Assembly (NCBI GenBank): GCA_000149265.1
Contig: CH002498.1
Location: 635,335 to 699,334 of the forward strand
From: Ciona savignyi
Lineage: Eukaryota; Chordata; Ascidiacea; Phlebobranchia; Cionidae
Reading direction: 5' to 3'
Length of the DNA stretch: 64,000 bases
Shown here one piece after another: positions 23,652 to 35,600 of this stretch (the first letter of the stretch is position 1; every line of letters begins with the position of its first letter). The notes under the pieces were generated by a model that saw only the letters and a list, made by a program, of their open reading frames with translations, was not told the origin of the DNA and searched no databases. Position numbers and translations under genes: made by a program.

Positions 23652-24483
23652 ATGAACCGACGACTTCTACTTCTCCTGGGACTGCTGGTGCTGCTGCTCG
23701 CTCTGGAAAGCGAGGCGGTTGTTGCTGCAAGACGACGAAGATGGACTTGGTGGCGACGCTGGGGAAGGAGATGGCGAAGAAGAACACGCCGACGGAGGAT
23801 TGTCCGCATCAGTAATACAACCGGAGACGAACAATCGTAAGTTTTAAATCGGTTTCATGTAGAATAAATCCTGCAGTATAAAGCGTTAGTACTTTAAAAC
23901 TTCGGGAAAGTTAAGGTCATGTATATTAATGTAGTAAAAAGGACTTGAACGAGATTTATATCTTGTACCACTATATTACATACTGTGATAAAGGTGGGTG
24001 CATATATATACATTCACATTACACAGTGTTTGTTTTGTTAATTTAAATAAGCTTGAAATCGTTATTAAAATTTGACATATATATGCTTTCTCTAACAGAA
24101 TGGAATTTGATATTCCAGAAGAAGCTGAAGACGAGAAACAGGGTATGAATGTCGCGTTTATAAATTTATTTCTTTATTTGGGGAGTTTACAGTTTCTCCC
24201 CAAAAATTATGTTATCAAATTAAACCTCAAAGTAAAGACATTTTTTTTAAAAAACGATTTTTTAGGCTCTGGTGGAGCATAACCTTACACACATTTTATA
24301 ACCAACTCGTAAGTGTATATCTAATAGAAGACAGATGCTTAGATACTCGTATATGTAGAGTAGATTACTGCATGATAATCTAAATGAAAACAGGCCCTAA
24401 CTGAATCGTTCTATTTATTACCACCCCCCCGGTTTTTAGATGATATTCCTGATGAAGAAATCATGGCAGAAATGTTGGAATAA
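23652..24483 (+). CDS. Secreted Arg/Trp-rich peptide precursor, probable antimicrobial peptide
   Basis: Three exons, 23652-23836, 24099-24142 and 24440-24483, encode 90 residues with consistent phases (TC|A, G|AT). Residues 1-22 form a strong signal peptide (RR then a Leu-rich core, ESEA cleavage site; A26 is an alternative site). Residues 27-54 contain 16 Arg, 5 Trp and no acidic residue (for example RRRRWTWWRRWGRRW). Residues 59-90 contain 16 Asp/Glu and one Lys (IPEEAEDEK, DIPDEEIMAEMLE). Signal, cationic peptide and acidic C-terminal propiece in that order match tunicate antimicrobial precursors such as Ci-MAM-A and the clavanins, though the mature sequence is not one I recognise. The acidic tail probably neutralises the peptide until processing. 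A TATA box and a polyA signal frame the gene. A short 3'-UTR intron (about 24501-24546) is possible. Confidence 0.82.
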
Positions 24484-24599
24484 CTTGCGACGTTCTTGGT
24501 AAAGGTTTGAATTTAATTGAGTCAAAATATTAACAAAGATTTTGCAGGATAGAGGCAACGCAGCAGATATCATTGCAACTGTCACACTGGTTTCTCACA

Positions 24600-24605
24600 A
24601 ATAAA
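24600..24605 (+). promoter_or_regulatory. PolyA signal of the cationic peptide gene
   Basis: AATAAA lies 117 bases after the stop codon. It is within 30 bases of the oppositely oriented signal of the convergent exon. Confidence 0.65.
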
Positions 24606-24626
24606 ACAAAAATATTCCCAAGTTGT

Positions 24627-24632
24627 TTTATT
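24627..24632 (-). promoter_or_regulatory. PolyA signal of the convergent minus-strand exon
   Basis: TTTATT on the + strand is AATAAA on the minus strand, 9 bases after the stop at 24642-24644. Confidence 0.5.
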
Positions 24633-24641
24633 GTGTAACGA

Positions 24642-24776
24642 TTATTTGAAAACGTATTGCGTTATAAAGCACATTTTATCACCGGGATCATCCACTATTC
24701 CAACCAGCGGAACTTTTATATTCCTGCTTCCTATAGTGAAATCCGTCGCGTCAATCCTTAAACAGCAGCTGCGCTT
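24642..24776 (-). CDS. Terminal exon of an unidentified gene
   Basis: From a possible acceptor (GTGGTAG) at 24777 the minus strand is open for 44 codons to TAA, with a protein-like composition: IDATDFTIGSRNIKVPL, then VGIVDDPGDKMCFITQYVFK at the end. A polyA signal follows at once. I do not recognise the family. The upstream exons were not found. They should lie beyond the transposon at 24887-27069, which would then sit in the last intron. A chance ORF is possible, but the stop plus polyA arrangement and codon look argue for a real 3' exon. Confidence 0.4.
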   Translation of the reverse strand, partial: KRSCCLRIDATDFTIGSRNIKVPLVGIVDDPGDKMCFITQYVFK

Positions 24777-24886
24777 CTACCACGAATATTACTCCGCCAT
24801 GGCATATTAAACCACGTGGCTTAATGCAAGCAAGCAATTCAAGTCACCAAAAATGCTAATGAGTAGTCAATTTTCAGATTGACCAA

Positions 24887-27069
24887 CACTGTTAAAAAAA
24901 TTCGTAAATATTACCTCAAAATCGTGTAAAAATTTACCTACACCAACGGGTAAAGTGATTTTACAACGATTCGTTGTAAAAATTATTTCACCTCCCGCTG
25001 ATCATGGATTAGCCAATCACAGACGATATAGATTTTAGGCGCGAAAATGTTTTGTTCTTGTCCAGACTTGTCCGCGTTATCACCTTTTTGAGTTTGCTAG
25101 GCTAGCTTAAATGTGTAGGCTACCGGTATTAAATAAGAATTAATTTAATATTCAGCATTAAGAAAAAATAAGTTTGTGTATGTGAAGGTTCGAAATTCGA
25201 ATCAATACAAGTCATGACTACTGTATTGATTTTGCTTATTTAGTCTAAATACCGTTGTTTGTAGGCCATGTAGACCTATAGAATGTATGTAGTTCGCCTC
25301 TATTTTATCTCAGCTGTCTGAAAAGGGATGTACTACTGCGGAAGCTAAAGAAATTTGGAAATATAGCCGAGCCAACCCCAAAACCTAATTTGAAAAGAAA
25401 AGAATCATATGGCTGTGTCATAAACAAACAAGTGGTGTGGGGTTTCAGAGTCCTCTGACACAAGCAAAGTTTTCACCGAATATAAAGGATGGCTATTAGA
25501 AAAATATAGCAAAGAAAAAGTCATTCATCACAAAAATCAGAGAACAGCACCAGCAACCCCATTCATTGCTGTTATAGGTATGTCATGACTGACTGTATTG
25601 AAGCTCATTCTACTATTGTTTAGCTATGTTTAGATATTTCCCAGCTCTATCAAACATTTGCTGTTAGTATACATTAAGGGCTGTGGCGCTTGCGTTAAAC
25701 CCTTTTTAATCTATTAACTGTTAATAGATGTTGGTAAAGAGACAAATGCTTTTTTGTCATCTGTGAGTCAAGAGCCCACCCTGTCCATGCTACTTAAATA
25801 TATATTTTTTTTTTCTTTTCAGAAAGAATCACTCATCACAGAAATCAAAAACGGCCACCAGCAACACCATTTATTGCTGTTATAGGTATGTCATGACTGT
25901 ATTAAAGCTCATTCTACATGCTACCGCATATTGTTCAGATATGTTTCTGTGTTAAATCTTTCTTAGAAAGGTGAATTATTTTAATAAATTAAAATGGTTT
26001 CTAAATTACAGTTGCAGTAATACTAAAAAATTGAGAAATGTGAATGTCCGACGTGTGTCATGTTGAAGCAGTGTATTGAAGCGCCTTGGTATTGAAGTGC
26101 CTCTTTAAACCTATCTATAAAAATAGTCATGATCTTTAATGCTTTGTTTTTAAACAGGTAAATCACCAGTGTCAGCAACATAATTTTATGTGGCAATTGA
26201 ACAGGAAGTGACTGCAAGATTTGAAGATTTCTTCTAAGCATTAGTGTATACATTCTGCTCATTCTACGTGTTTAATATGGTATACACAGAGAAAATAGAA
26301 AACATGTTGGAATTTGTGCAAAGGTAATTTCATTTTACTTGTAATAGTTCATTTAATCCACTCCTTTTGCCATAGTATATATATTGCAGTGTCCTTGCGG
26401 TTTACTATTTGCACCATCCTTGAAACTATGTCCAATCCTTCACCCTTAATACCACCTGATTATAAATATTGTTACATTTTTTACAGATACTTCGCAAAAA
26501 TAGGAGAGTGGTTCAAAGACTAAAAAAGCAAAACGGCACAATATAAGCCCTAAAGTTAGGCATTTGTGCAATGCAATAAATCAGTGCATGGAAGATGAAC
26601 TGACTGCTGTTTCGGAATTTGTTAAAACTTGTGTTCCTTGACTTTTTGATAAATTTGTTTTTTGCATTCTTCACTTTTAAACTTCACAACTGTTCATTTT
26701 TGTTCGCATTGTTCCTTATTTTTCTCTAAATCAGTGTAATTACTATTGCTAAAAATTAATATTTACTGTGATCGAATATTGTAAAATTGAATAAAAATGT
26801 TGGTAAAAACATGAATTATTACAATAAAAAATTGTAATTTTTATAATAAAATTCACAACATTTATTGGTAAATAAATGTTTTACTATGAAATATGGTAAA
26901 TTTTTAAGGGATATTATTGTAAAATTTACTACATTTGTTAGTAAAATTCAATTATTACTATAAAAAAGAGTAAATTTTCTCTAGAATTGATGGTAAATTT
27001 TACCATACATACGATGAAAAGTGCTGCATGGGAAATATTGTAAATTTTACCATCATTTTTTTAACAGTG
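24887..27069. mobile_element. DNA transposon with CACTG termini (CMC/CACTA-like)
   Basis: 2183 bases bounded by CACTGTTAAAAAAAT and its inverse, ATTTTTTTAACAGTG. Just inside the right end are many GTAAAWTTTAC-type motifs in both orientations, with some at the left end. Two bases (AA) flank both ends and could be the target duplication. The CACTG termini and short duplication suggest the CACTA-Mirage-Chapaev group. The interior has gene-like pieces: a duplicated exon (see next entry) and a frame ending KVRHLCNAINQCMEDELTAV near 26550-26640. No full transposase can be read. Confidence 0.75.
25515..25917 (+). repeat. Duplicated exon-like segment inside the CACTG element
   Basis: A segment of about 95 bases at 25515-25610 recurs at 25823-25917. 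The copies read HHKNQRTAPATPFIAVIG and HHRNQKRPPATPFIAVIG, each followed by G|GTATGTCATGACTG. The second is preceded by a good acceptor (TTTTCTTTTCAG). This looks like exon duplication inside the element's own gene. Confidence 0.7.
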
Positions 27070-27088
27070 AAGTAACATAGTATGTTTA

Positions 27089-27375
27089 AGGATATTCATG
27101 TTTATCCCTGTATATGGGATAACCAATAGGGTTAACACACGGGCAATCTGCAGGTCACCTCGCGCCGCACCGTAGGGTTGCCGGAGCTATTGCAATCTGT
27201 TGTGTATGATTCACATGGTTCTTTAATTTGGTAGAACCCAATAATCACTGGGTTCAGGCAATGTCCGTTAAGTGCTTTGCCCAAGGACACCATTGAATAG
27301 CTAGCGCAGAGTTTCGATGCTAAAACCGTTCGGTTAAAAGGCGTAGCACTAAACCACCAGACTAACCGGTTGGAA
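27089..27375 (-). repeat. SINE-B copy, near full length
   Basis: GGATATTCATGTTTATCCC, GGGCAATCTGCAGGTCACC, GCCGGAGCTATTGCAATC, AGAACCCAATAATCACTGGG and AGACTAACCGGTTGG occur in the reverse family order. It starts 20 bases after the CACTG element ends. Confidence 0.85.
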
Positions 27376-27566
27376 AAAGTAGCAATAATTGTACGGTTGT
27401 GCGACCGAATGATTAACACGACGTGACTGGGATAAGCAATCATCACCAAAAAACGCTAACTGTAATAAAACACGTCTGGCTTGTTTTGCTCTTAAGTTTT
27501 CTCTGTGTATCAGTGGCTAAAAATGCTCGTATCTCTCTCCCCAGTTTTATTGGGTGACTTAAACAG

Positions 27567-27660
27567 AATGATAACGAGTAGTAAACGAGATGGTAACAAA
27601 TTGTAAACGAGATGCAAACGAGTTGTAACGAGTTGGAAACGAGGTGGAAACGAGATTTTC
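27567..27660. repeat. Short degenerate tandem repeat, AACGAG core
   Basis: About nine units of 9-12 bases with core AACGAGWTGG, for example GTAAACGAGATG, CAAACGAGTTGT and GGAAACGAGGTG. Confidence 0.8.
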
Positions 27661-27939
27661 TAAATTTATGGCTCTACACGGCAAAAACTTAAACTGTTCA
27701 ATTAATCTGGTCTAAAAGCTGTTCAAAAAAGGTTAGAGAAAAATGTTTTTACTATCAGATAATAGGAAAATTTAAAGCAGTCTCATTGGACGAGAAATAC
27801 AAATCTAGAATTGACAACAATGTGTCTGCAAATCACTGAAGCGGAACAGAAAAATAATAAATTTAAAATGGGGACAAATTAGCTGAGTTTGGTTATAACA
27901 CTAACGATAGTCTATATTTAGATTGAGCAAAAATCGTAC

Positions 27940-28022
27940 GGCTAATGGCCAAATGGTTAACACGGCCAATACATATACAGAATTATAAAAAGTGGTCTTG
28001 GGGACGAGCCCATCATGGGTGG
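27940..28022 (+). repeat. SINE-A copy
   Basis: TGGCCAAATGGTTAACACGG (A-box-like), CCAATACATATACAGAATTA and GACGAGCCCATCATGGGT. The B-box end is cut short. Confidence 0.7.
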
Positions 28023-30742
28023 GAAAGCAATAATTTAACAAAATAGTTGCCTACGTACACCACAAAATACAGCATACAAAATATGCCTACAAAGTTAACA
28101 CCAGGTCTAACAGGGTGTATCTCCTAAGAATTTGCATGGAAAAATATGGCGTTTTCCAAACTATTCTACAAAAAAAAATTTTCCCCGAATAAGTTACGTA
28201 AAAACGTCCAGGTATTTATGAGTTCACTTCGATTTCGAAGTACGCTGTATGTTGTTGCATGCAATAAAAATAGGTTACCTGGATATTTTCTAAATAACAC
28301 TTTGTATGTAAAGTGTATATCGTTTGTTTTTTGCAAGCAGACACCAATGAGTTTCCAAGTTACCAATCCAAACCTGATATCCTGCTATGATCGAACTATT
28401 CATATTAGCATAAAAACAAAAACAAGTACAATGTAAAGAAGCCAATTTCTAAGATATTTTAAATGTTCAAATTATTTAAAATAATTTTTCATTTCTACAT
28501 TAAAACAGCAATTACTTATTATGGATTACTTTAAAAAAGAGACTTGTTTTTGTCCGTTTTTAATGACGTTGATAGGTGTGTCTTATTTTCTAGATACCCT
28601 AGCTATCAACCTAACCTATCAAATTTGCATGTCATTAAAATACAGCACCGTACAAGAGCTTCGTTAACCCGATGATAGCCTACAGCCAATCAGAAGACCA
28701 CTAATTGTACAATTTTGACAGCCATGTGCCGTCAAATTTAATAAGTTCCTAAATGTGATTCAAGTAAAGAAAAGGTTGAAGAGCACTGATCTAAAGTAGA
28801 GTATACATATATTGTAGTGTATGCAGTATGAGAAGGCTCGTTTAAATTTAAAGTTTGCCCAAGGAAAGTGAAACCTATCGAGAATCGAAAGCCAAGGTTT
28901 AAAGTCTACAAATTAGTATTTGACTCCGGTTTGGTCTCTATTTGCGTTCCACTTCACTTTGTATGGGTTAAAAGGGCAACACAACGATGAAATAAGGAGA
29001 AAGAATGCTCGCTGAAACTATGGTAACTTATTCTAACCTTGCCCCAAACACTAATCTCAACCCCCAAGCTAACCCTCACTCCAACTACCAGCGCTAACAC
29101 TAACCCTTAACCCCGAATCTTTATTTTGGTACGTAGTTTCCCTCTATCTCTCTTTCTCAGTTTGCACTTAATAAACGTTTCCCGACTCTTATTGATTAAA
29201 AATATCTCATCTAGCTACGATGTGTTTCGAAATACGTTTCCACAACAGACCTAGCCCTGGCCGAGGCATTCATGATGTCATTAAGACGATTGTTCCCAAT
29301 CAAGTTTTGTTATTCTATAGGTCGCTTGGTAAGAACTAGAGCCGTGTATTAAGAGTGTAGTGGTACTGAACACTATTGTTTCAATATAGGGTTTGCCTGG
29401 CCATATGTATCAGAAACGCGCAATATTTAGACAAATAGTATTTCTTTTGAAACATATAAGTCTTTTTTGATGCGATTTATAATTAAAATGTGGACAATCT
29501 CCAAAACTAGAAAATACCTAGTCTATACCTAACTATAGCTAAATTAAATATTCTTGCATTTTCGAAATTATAACCACAAAAAACGATTTGATAGTGAACG
29601 TTCTATATAAATTTAATGATTAAAAATTTGGGCATATCTTTACCCTCGTGTCGCTTGAAAAAAATACATTATGTCGAGATATATTCAGTATAGATTCTTA
29701 TAATCCAGATTTCTTAATACGTGTCTTTCAATTTCTTGATAAAAAGGAAATTTGTTGAATTGTGTATTTTGTTCAGATGTTTTCAATGCGTAACCTATGA
29801 TAGGGTGTTCGTGTTTAACCCCGTTAAAGACAACAGGCAGGCAATTATCAGATAACTCTAAATGTCTTTATAAATAGCCCAACCTATCACCTATTCACAA
29901 GTTTGTAAACTGCAACCATTTGGCTGAAACGCGACAGAATTAAAAAAATCTTTTGGTCGAACTTTACGTTAAGTGTGTAAAATGCAAATTAGTTGTATTA
30001 AAGTGTCGGGTTAACCTTGGGCAAGAAACAACATAAAATAGTAATAAAAACCTAAACAAATTTGTTTTGTCCCGGCCAACTAGTAGGAAATATTATATCG
30101 CCTAAATACTATCCGCTTTGTTTTAGTTTGTGCCTATTCTACTTTTGTTATTTGCGCGACAGTCGGTATCGCGTTACCTTTAAGCCTTTCGTGTCGTAAG
30201 TTGAATCAGTTTTTTAAGTGTATAGTGAATTTGGTTTGGCGGCCACGTCTGGCTGTAACTAAATAAGGTAATTTGATAATCGGCGTGTTTCCGATTAACT
30301 TGATTAGTAAAAGATATTTTTTTTTCGATTAGCTTGGTGGATTAGTGCGTTGCCTTTCAGCCGAAGGATGCAGACTCGGACGCGAGGAAATTTGACGATT
30401 TCCGTGTGATAACGCCGCTTGCGTTTTCCCGTTTACTGGGATAATCAAGTAATATATTGTACCTATTACTATAAACTAGTAAAACGACTATATTTTATTA
30501 TAAGAAGATTGTGCTTCGAATATTTGCTTAGAGAAGTAACAGTTAAACTAAGTTGCAACAGGACAGCATTAGATCATTTTTACACGTGTACAAATATGCA
30601 AAAAGCGATATTAGATCATATGATAAAGGCAATAATATATTAAGCATTAATTTTAGGGAAAGGTGGATAAAATAATGTTTTAAAATGTACGATTACTTTA
30701 ACTAGTTCGTACTTTTGGAATTAAAGAGTCTTGGCTTTAAAA
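28023..30742. other. Intergenic, no gene seen
   Basis: AT-rich. Only the dispersed repeat at 28705 and a degenerate CTAACC-rich stretch (29035-29120) with scattered CTAACCCT and CTAACACTAACCC words stand out. An open stretch at 28146-28436 looks like chance. Confidence 0.5.
28705..28790 (+). repeat. Third copy of the dispersed repeat seen at 3570-3822
   Basis: TACAATTTTGACAGCCATGT, GCCGTCAAATTTAATAAG and AAAAGGTTGAAGAGCACTGA match the units near 3.6 kb in order. Confidence 0.7.
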
Positions 30743-31845
30743 ATGGGATGTGCATCAAGCGCTATTCAACCAATTCCGTCCATCGCGGCCGTCGAAGGTA
30801 GAGTGTCCAGAAGGGTAAGCAGCCAGGATTAAGGTAGTATTATCTTTGTAGATGGTCGTGTGGCTAAACGGTTAGCACGACCGGTACATATATCAATCAA
30901 TTCTACACAAAAAAAAACAAACAAACATGGCCCGGTTAAAATAAGCAGTATCATTCTCTTAGTCATATGCGCGTGACAACGAAAGGCTCTTTCTTCAATA
31001 ACTTTAATACGGTTAATCGTCGACTTCGTGTCCAGAACCTGTAACATTGTATCAAAAGTACAATGCAATATCTCTGACAGACCCAACGAAGTTACGAGGT
31101 GTCACCGTCTTCCAAATATAAATACAAATAAAAATAAACAAATAAATAAGTGTTACTATGGTACGGTTGTGTATAGATGAATAAACAATGCGACCGATTC
31201 GTATACTACTCCATCAAAAACAGAATTAATCACAAATTAATATTGGGTTTCAAACTGACCCTGTTAGAAATTTAAATAAAATAATGATACTCTAGCTTCT
31301 CAAATGTTCAAACTTACATTCATCCGCAGTCGGAATATAATGACGAGAAACTAACGAGATATTACCGCAAAGACGTCGCGGTTGCATGCAGCAACTTATT
31401 GGTGAAAACTATAACCGAAGATGATTTCCAAGCTCTTACTTCAACCGACGACCATTTACTTCCAGGTAAACGGTATTGTCAGGGCTATTTACTAGTTCAG
31501 AAGCGTGTGTTATGATTCAATACTATTTTATTCCTGTTTAATCATAATCGTGTTATATTGTAATCTTAAGATCACCTTTTCCCGAATTACCAGGGCTATT
31601 GCAGTCTGTTGCATTTGTTAAGACCATGCTATAGACCCCGTATCCCTAATTATGAGCTGTTTTGTGAGGTCAGTTTGCATTGGAGAGATAGGGAGAATAA
31701 TTATTTGAACGCCTCCTTAGGTTTTGGTTCGGCCTACTAATCATTTTAAGCGTTCGTTTAATGCCTTGACCATAGACATAGCTTACTAAATTTATAATAT
31801 TGTTTTTTTACAGCCGCGTCTGTATATACATTTTTAGTGTTTTAA
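30743..31845 (+). CDS. Small N-acylated protein candidate (MGCASS start)
   Basis: Three exons with canonical sites and matching phases: 30743-30814 (AGAAGG|GTAAGC), 31330-31465 (ATCCGCAG before, CCAG|GTAAAC after) and 31814-31845 (TTTTTTTACAG before, TAA stop). Together they encode 79 residues. MGCASS at the N-terminus fits N-myristoylation at Gly2 with palmitoylation at Cys3, so membrane anchoring is likely. The rest is hydrophilic (for example SEYNDEKLTRYYRKDVAVAC, VKTITEDDFQALTSTDDH). I do not recognise the family. The third exon is short and could be replaced by a downstream exon, and no clear polyA signal follows. A SINE-A fragment sits in intron 1. Confidence 0.55.
30848..30925 (+). repeat. 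SINE-A fragment with A-rich end
   Basis: GGTCGTGTGGCTAAACGG and TTAGCACGACCGGTACATAT form the head. An A-rich tract (AAAAAAAAACAAACAAACA) follows where the centre would be. Confidence 0.7.
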
Positions 31846-32694
31846 TTTTTTACGACCGTCGTTTTGCATTTTTCCGGCATGCCTTTTCATAAGTTGAAGT
31901 GTATGTTCTTTTAATTATTCTTTCTAAAGAAACTAAAACAAAAGAAACAAATTATATCAGGTAACGTTTTACCTTATGTTACAAGATAACGTTTGAATTT
32001 ACTAATTCTCCACACAAACAAAACATTTTGTGCCGTTTTATTGTTGTTGCTAAGGGAAATTGGGTCTTTACATACAAGCTCACTTTGTTGTTTGAAAAAA
32101 GTAACCTAATACAACCATAATATGAGATTTCTATTGCTTTTATTTGGGATAACTTTGGCGTGTAATAGTACCCTTGTCGACAGTATTGAAATTAACATGT
32201 GACGTATTAAGCGGATTTAATACACTTGTCCAGCCGAGAATTGGTCCGAAATTTGGCCGCTAGCTAGTAGGTTATGCTGTTAGAGAAGACACAGTCGGAC
32301 ATAGCTTTTGTAACCAATTCGGGCTTAAGTTATCATACCGCTAACCGTTAATAAATAATCCATCCATTCATTTTATATTTAACGAAATCAACCTTTAATG
32401 AGATATACACGGTGGTATAATTTTCTGGAAAGTTTTAAAGTCTGGACAACTATAAATTCGTAAAACAAATCTAATACATGGGTCTAAACTTTGCGTGAAG
32501 TTTCAATACGAGCGGATAACTTATTTTAGTACCCGCTACTAATAAATAAAATAGCGGCGAGAAAAAAGTAGCTTATTTCGTAAATTCCAATTTAAAGTAA
32601 AAACACATATCCTTTTATAATCTTATTAATAAAGCGTTAGTTCAGAAATGATAATGAGTAACTAGGTGCGTTTTTTTGTTACCGTGCCAGTTCC
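31846..32694. other. Intergenic, nothing recognised
   Basis: AT-rich sequence with a faint SINE-B-like scrap near 32225-32275 (CGCTAGCTAGTAGGTTATG). No coding signal seen on either strand. Confidence 0.45.
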
Positions 32695-35600
32695 CAGGGG
32701 CGGATTAAGGTTGTACGAGGCCCCTGGCTGAAATTTCGACAGGGGCCCTATCGATATATAGCATAAATATAAAATTAACGTTAATAGGCTGAAAACACGA
32801 CCTGAACCAACTGAACATTTTGTGTTATTGAAACAAAGCATCAGATAACATCAATCATTAATACAATACTATCAAAAATTACAATGAAATTCACATATAC
32901 AACGAACGAATATACAAATTCATCAAGCTAATAAGCATTCATCCTACGAATAATGTGTTAGATAGATTTTTTGCGAGCTTTTCTGAGGGCGAAGTCGCGG
33001 ATCAAATCAGTGAAGGAAAGTGAGTCAACAACATCATTTTCGATGCTCATAAGTGAGAGAAAATTGAGTCGCTCTTGACCCATGGAATTCCTCGCCTCAT
33101 TTTTTATTCTTTTCAATTTCGAAAAGGATCGCTCTCCACAGCAGTTGGATGGTGCCATGAACAGATAAATGCGAAGTGCGATGTGAACGTTTGGAAAGAT
33201 GTGGCTACACATATTTCCATCCAACAGCAAAAGCATTTCTATCTCTGTACTTGAGTTCCGTGATTTTTTCTTCTCTTGACCACTAACGGTTTTGTAAAAT
33301 TCAGAAAAATGAATCATTTCCGATGGGAAGCAGTCTTCAAAATCATTTACATATGTTTCCATTAACTGGATTGCTGCATGACGAATGTCGTCTTTACTCA
33401 GCTCACATATGTTGGATAGGAATCCAAACTTGTTCTGAATGTGCATATACGAGTGCAAACGATGTTGTACAGCTGATGACAGTGCGTCCATAATTGGCAA
33501 ATATACCTCACACCTGAATCGTTCTCTGGGTGAGAATATTGTTTCTTTCGAACAACCCTCATCGAATTGGCGCTTCCTCGTCTTTTCTCGTTTTGAAGTT
33601 TCTTTGTACACTTTGACAACAGACTTCGCTATCCCTTTCTTCATAATATTCAAATTCAGATCTCTGGCTTCTAACGAATTCGAGGAGAGATTCCAACAAA
33701 TGAACTGCTGAATTCACAGGGAGTTTACTTCCTTGGAGAGTTAAACTGGTTTTTTGAAATCTTTCTAAGACCGTGTCCCAAACTTCCACCAAAATGGCAA
33801 CTTCCAGCTGCTGAAGCTTCTTTAGAAATCCTTCAGCCACAAGCCTACTGTCCCGCGGCTGATTTTCATCAGATTGCAGTTCTTCTAGTACTGACATATT
33901 CTCATGGTACCCTTTATTTAAAGCCCGTACCGCATCATACCGTGCTGACCACCTTGTGTCAGACAAGGCCTTTGTAACAGGCAACCCCCTTAGATGCTTT
34001 CGGTGTACCTGCCATCGGTGGGTAGATGATACAAACCATGAATAGAGATTTTGAAGAAGATTAAAAAATTCAACTGCATTGGGGCAACATTCTGCTGCAC
34101 ATTTTCCAATCAAATTTAAAGAGTGCGCTGTGCACGGTATGTAATAAGCAACACTGCACCTTTCACGGATGATTGCTTGCACGCCTTTGTACTTGCCGCT
34201 CATGTTAGAAGCATTATCATATGACTGGCCACGACAGTTTTGAATGTTTATGCCATTTTCTTCCAGGAACTGAAGAATTATTCGAGCAATTTCTGATCCA
34301 GTGTGAGAATATATCGGTATGAACTTTAAGAATCGTTCAACAGGGCCAGATTGTAGAACATATCGAATAACCACTGTGAGCTGGTCCACATGCATGATAT
34401 CAGGAGTAGAGTCAACAGATATTGAAAAATACTTAGCTGTTTTGATTTCATCAATAATTACACATAAAACCTTTTGACCCATGAGCTCGATCAACTCCTC
34501 ACAAGTCACAAATAGTTGAAGATAAATAAGACGCATGGCCTCGACCCTTGTTTGCATGCTTACTAATATGTTCAGCTAGAAACGTGTCGTACTCACTCAG
34601 AAGCTCAAGTATGCCTAGATAATTACCATTGTTGGATGAACCTATTAGTTCATTCTTGCCACGAAACGCGAGGCCACGGACACAGAGAAGTTTCACAACA
34701 CTGACTAGCCTCCGAAGAAGTTCTTGCCAATACTGGACTTCGCCTTCATACTGCTTCACCAGATCGCTGTCTATCTGACTGGATGACTTTCGAGCACATA
34801 AAGCTGCCATGGCATCAAGGTGCTGTTTAGAATTTTCATGATTCATAAGTATTTCATGAGCATGTTTCCAATTATTTAATCCACTGGTTAGCTTACTCAC
34901 TGTACTTGACATTAGCTTGCATACAAAACAATAAACTCGTCCACTTGTTTTAGAATAGCATAACCAAGTTCTATCAAACTGTTCTCCTGTTCTTGCATGA
35001 ACGCGCTGAAACAAAGCTATACTACAGTATCGGCGTTGTGATTCTTTCTCCAACTGTACCACTGATTCTTTAAAACCATGATTTTTATGCTGACATGAAG
35101 ATGAACCACGCTGTATCCAGTAATTTCTCAAGTTTTCAGAAATTTTTTGTGGCCAAAAGTTAAGATCATCACTAATAACATCATCCATTACACTTTTAGG
35201 TTCAGAACAAGCATTAACATCCTCATCCAATACATGCATAGAAGATCCATGTATAGTCTGATTTCCAATGTCCAACTTAGGCGAAATGGGTTCATCCTCA
35301 CCTGCTGTTGTACTTCTACTTAGTTTAAGGAAAGTTGTAAGTTTAGGAATCTTTTCAGCAAGATGTGATTCTTTTTTCTTCTTTTCTAAAGCAGCTGCAC
35401 GCTTTTGTGCTCCACTAGGATATCTACGCTGCATCCTAAGAGTAAAGTATAAAAACTCATGGGCCACCGGTTTAACAAATATACAAAATTAGGCAAATTT
35501 CATGCTGAAGACTAACACCCATTTCATCTGTTGGCTAACAGGCTACCGGCTAGCCTAATCATACCGGGCGAAAGTTTTGACCATCAAAAGTTACACCGCC

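Noticed and set aside
28146-28436. 96-codon + strand ORF with an overlapping minus ORF
   Set aside because: Open on both strands with Lys/Phe-rich, low-complexity composition; probably chance in AT-rich DNA.
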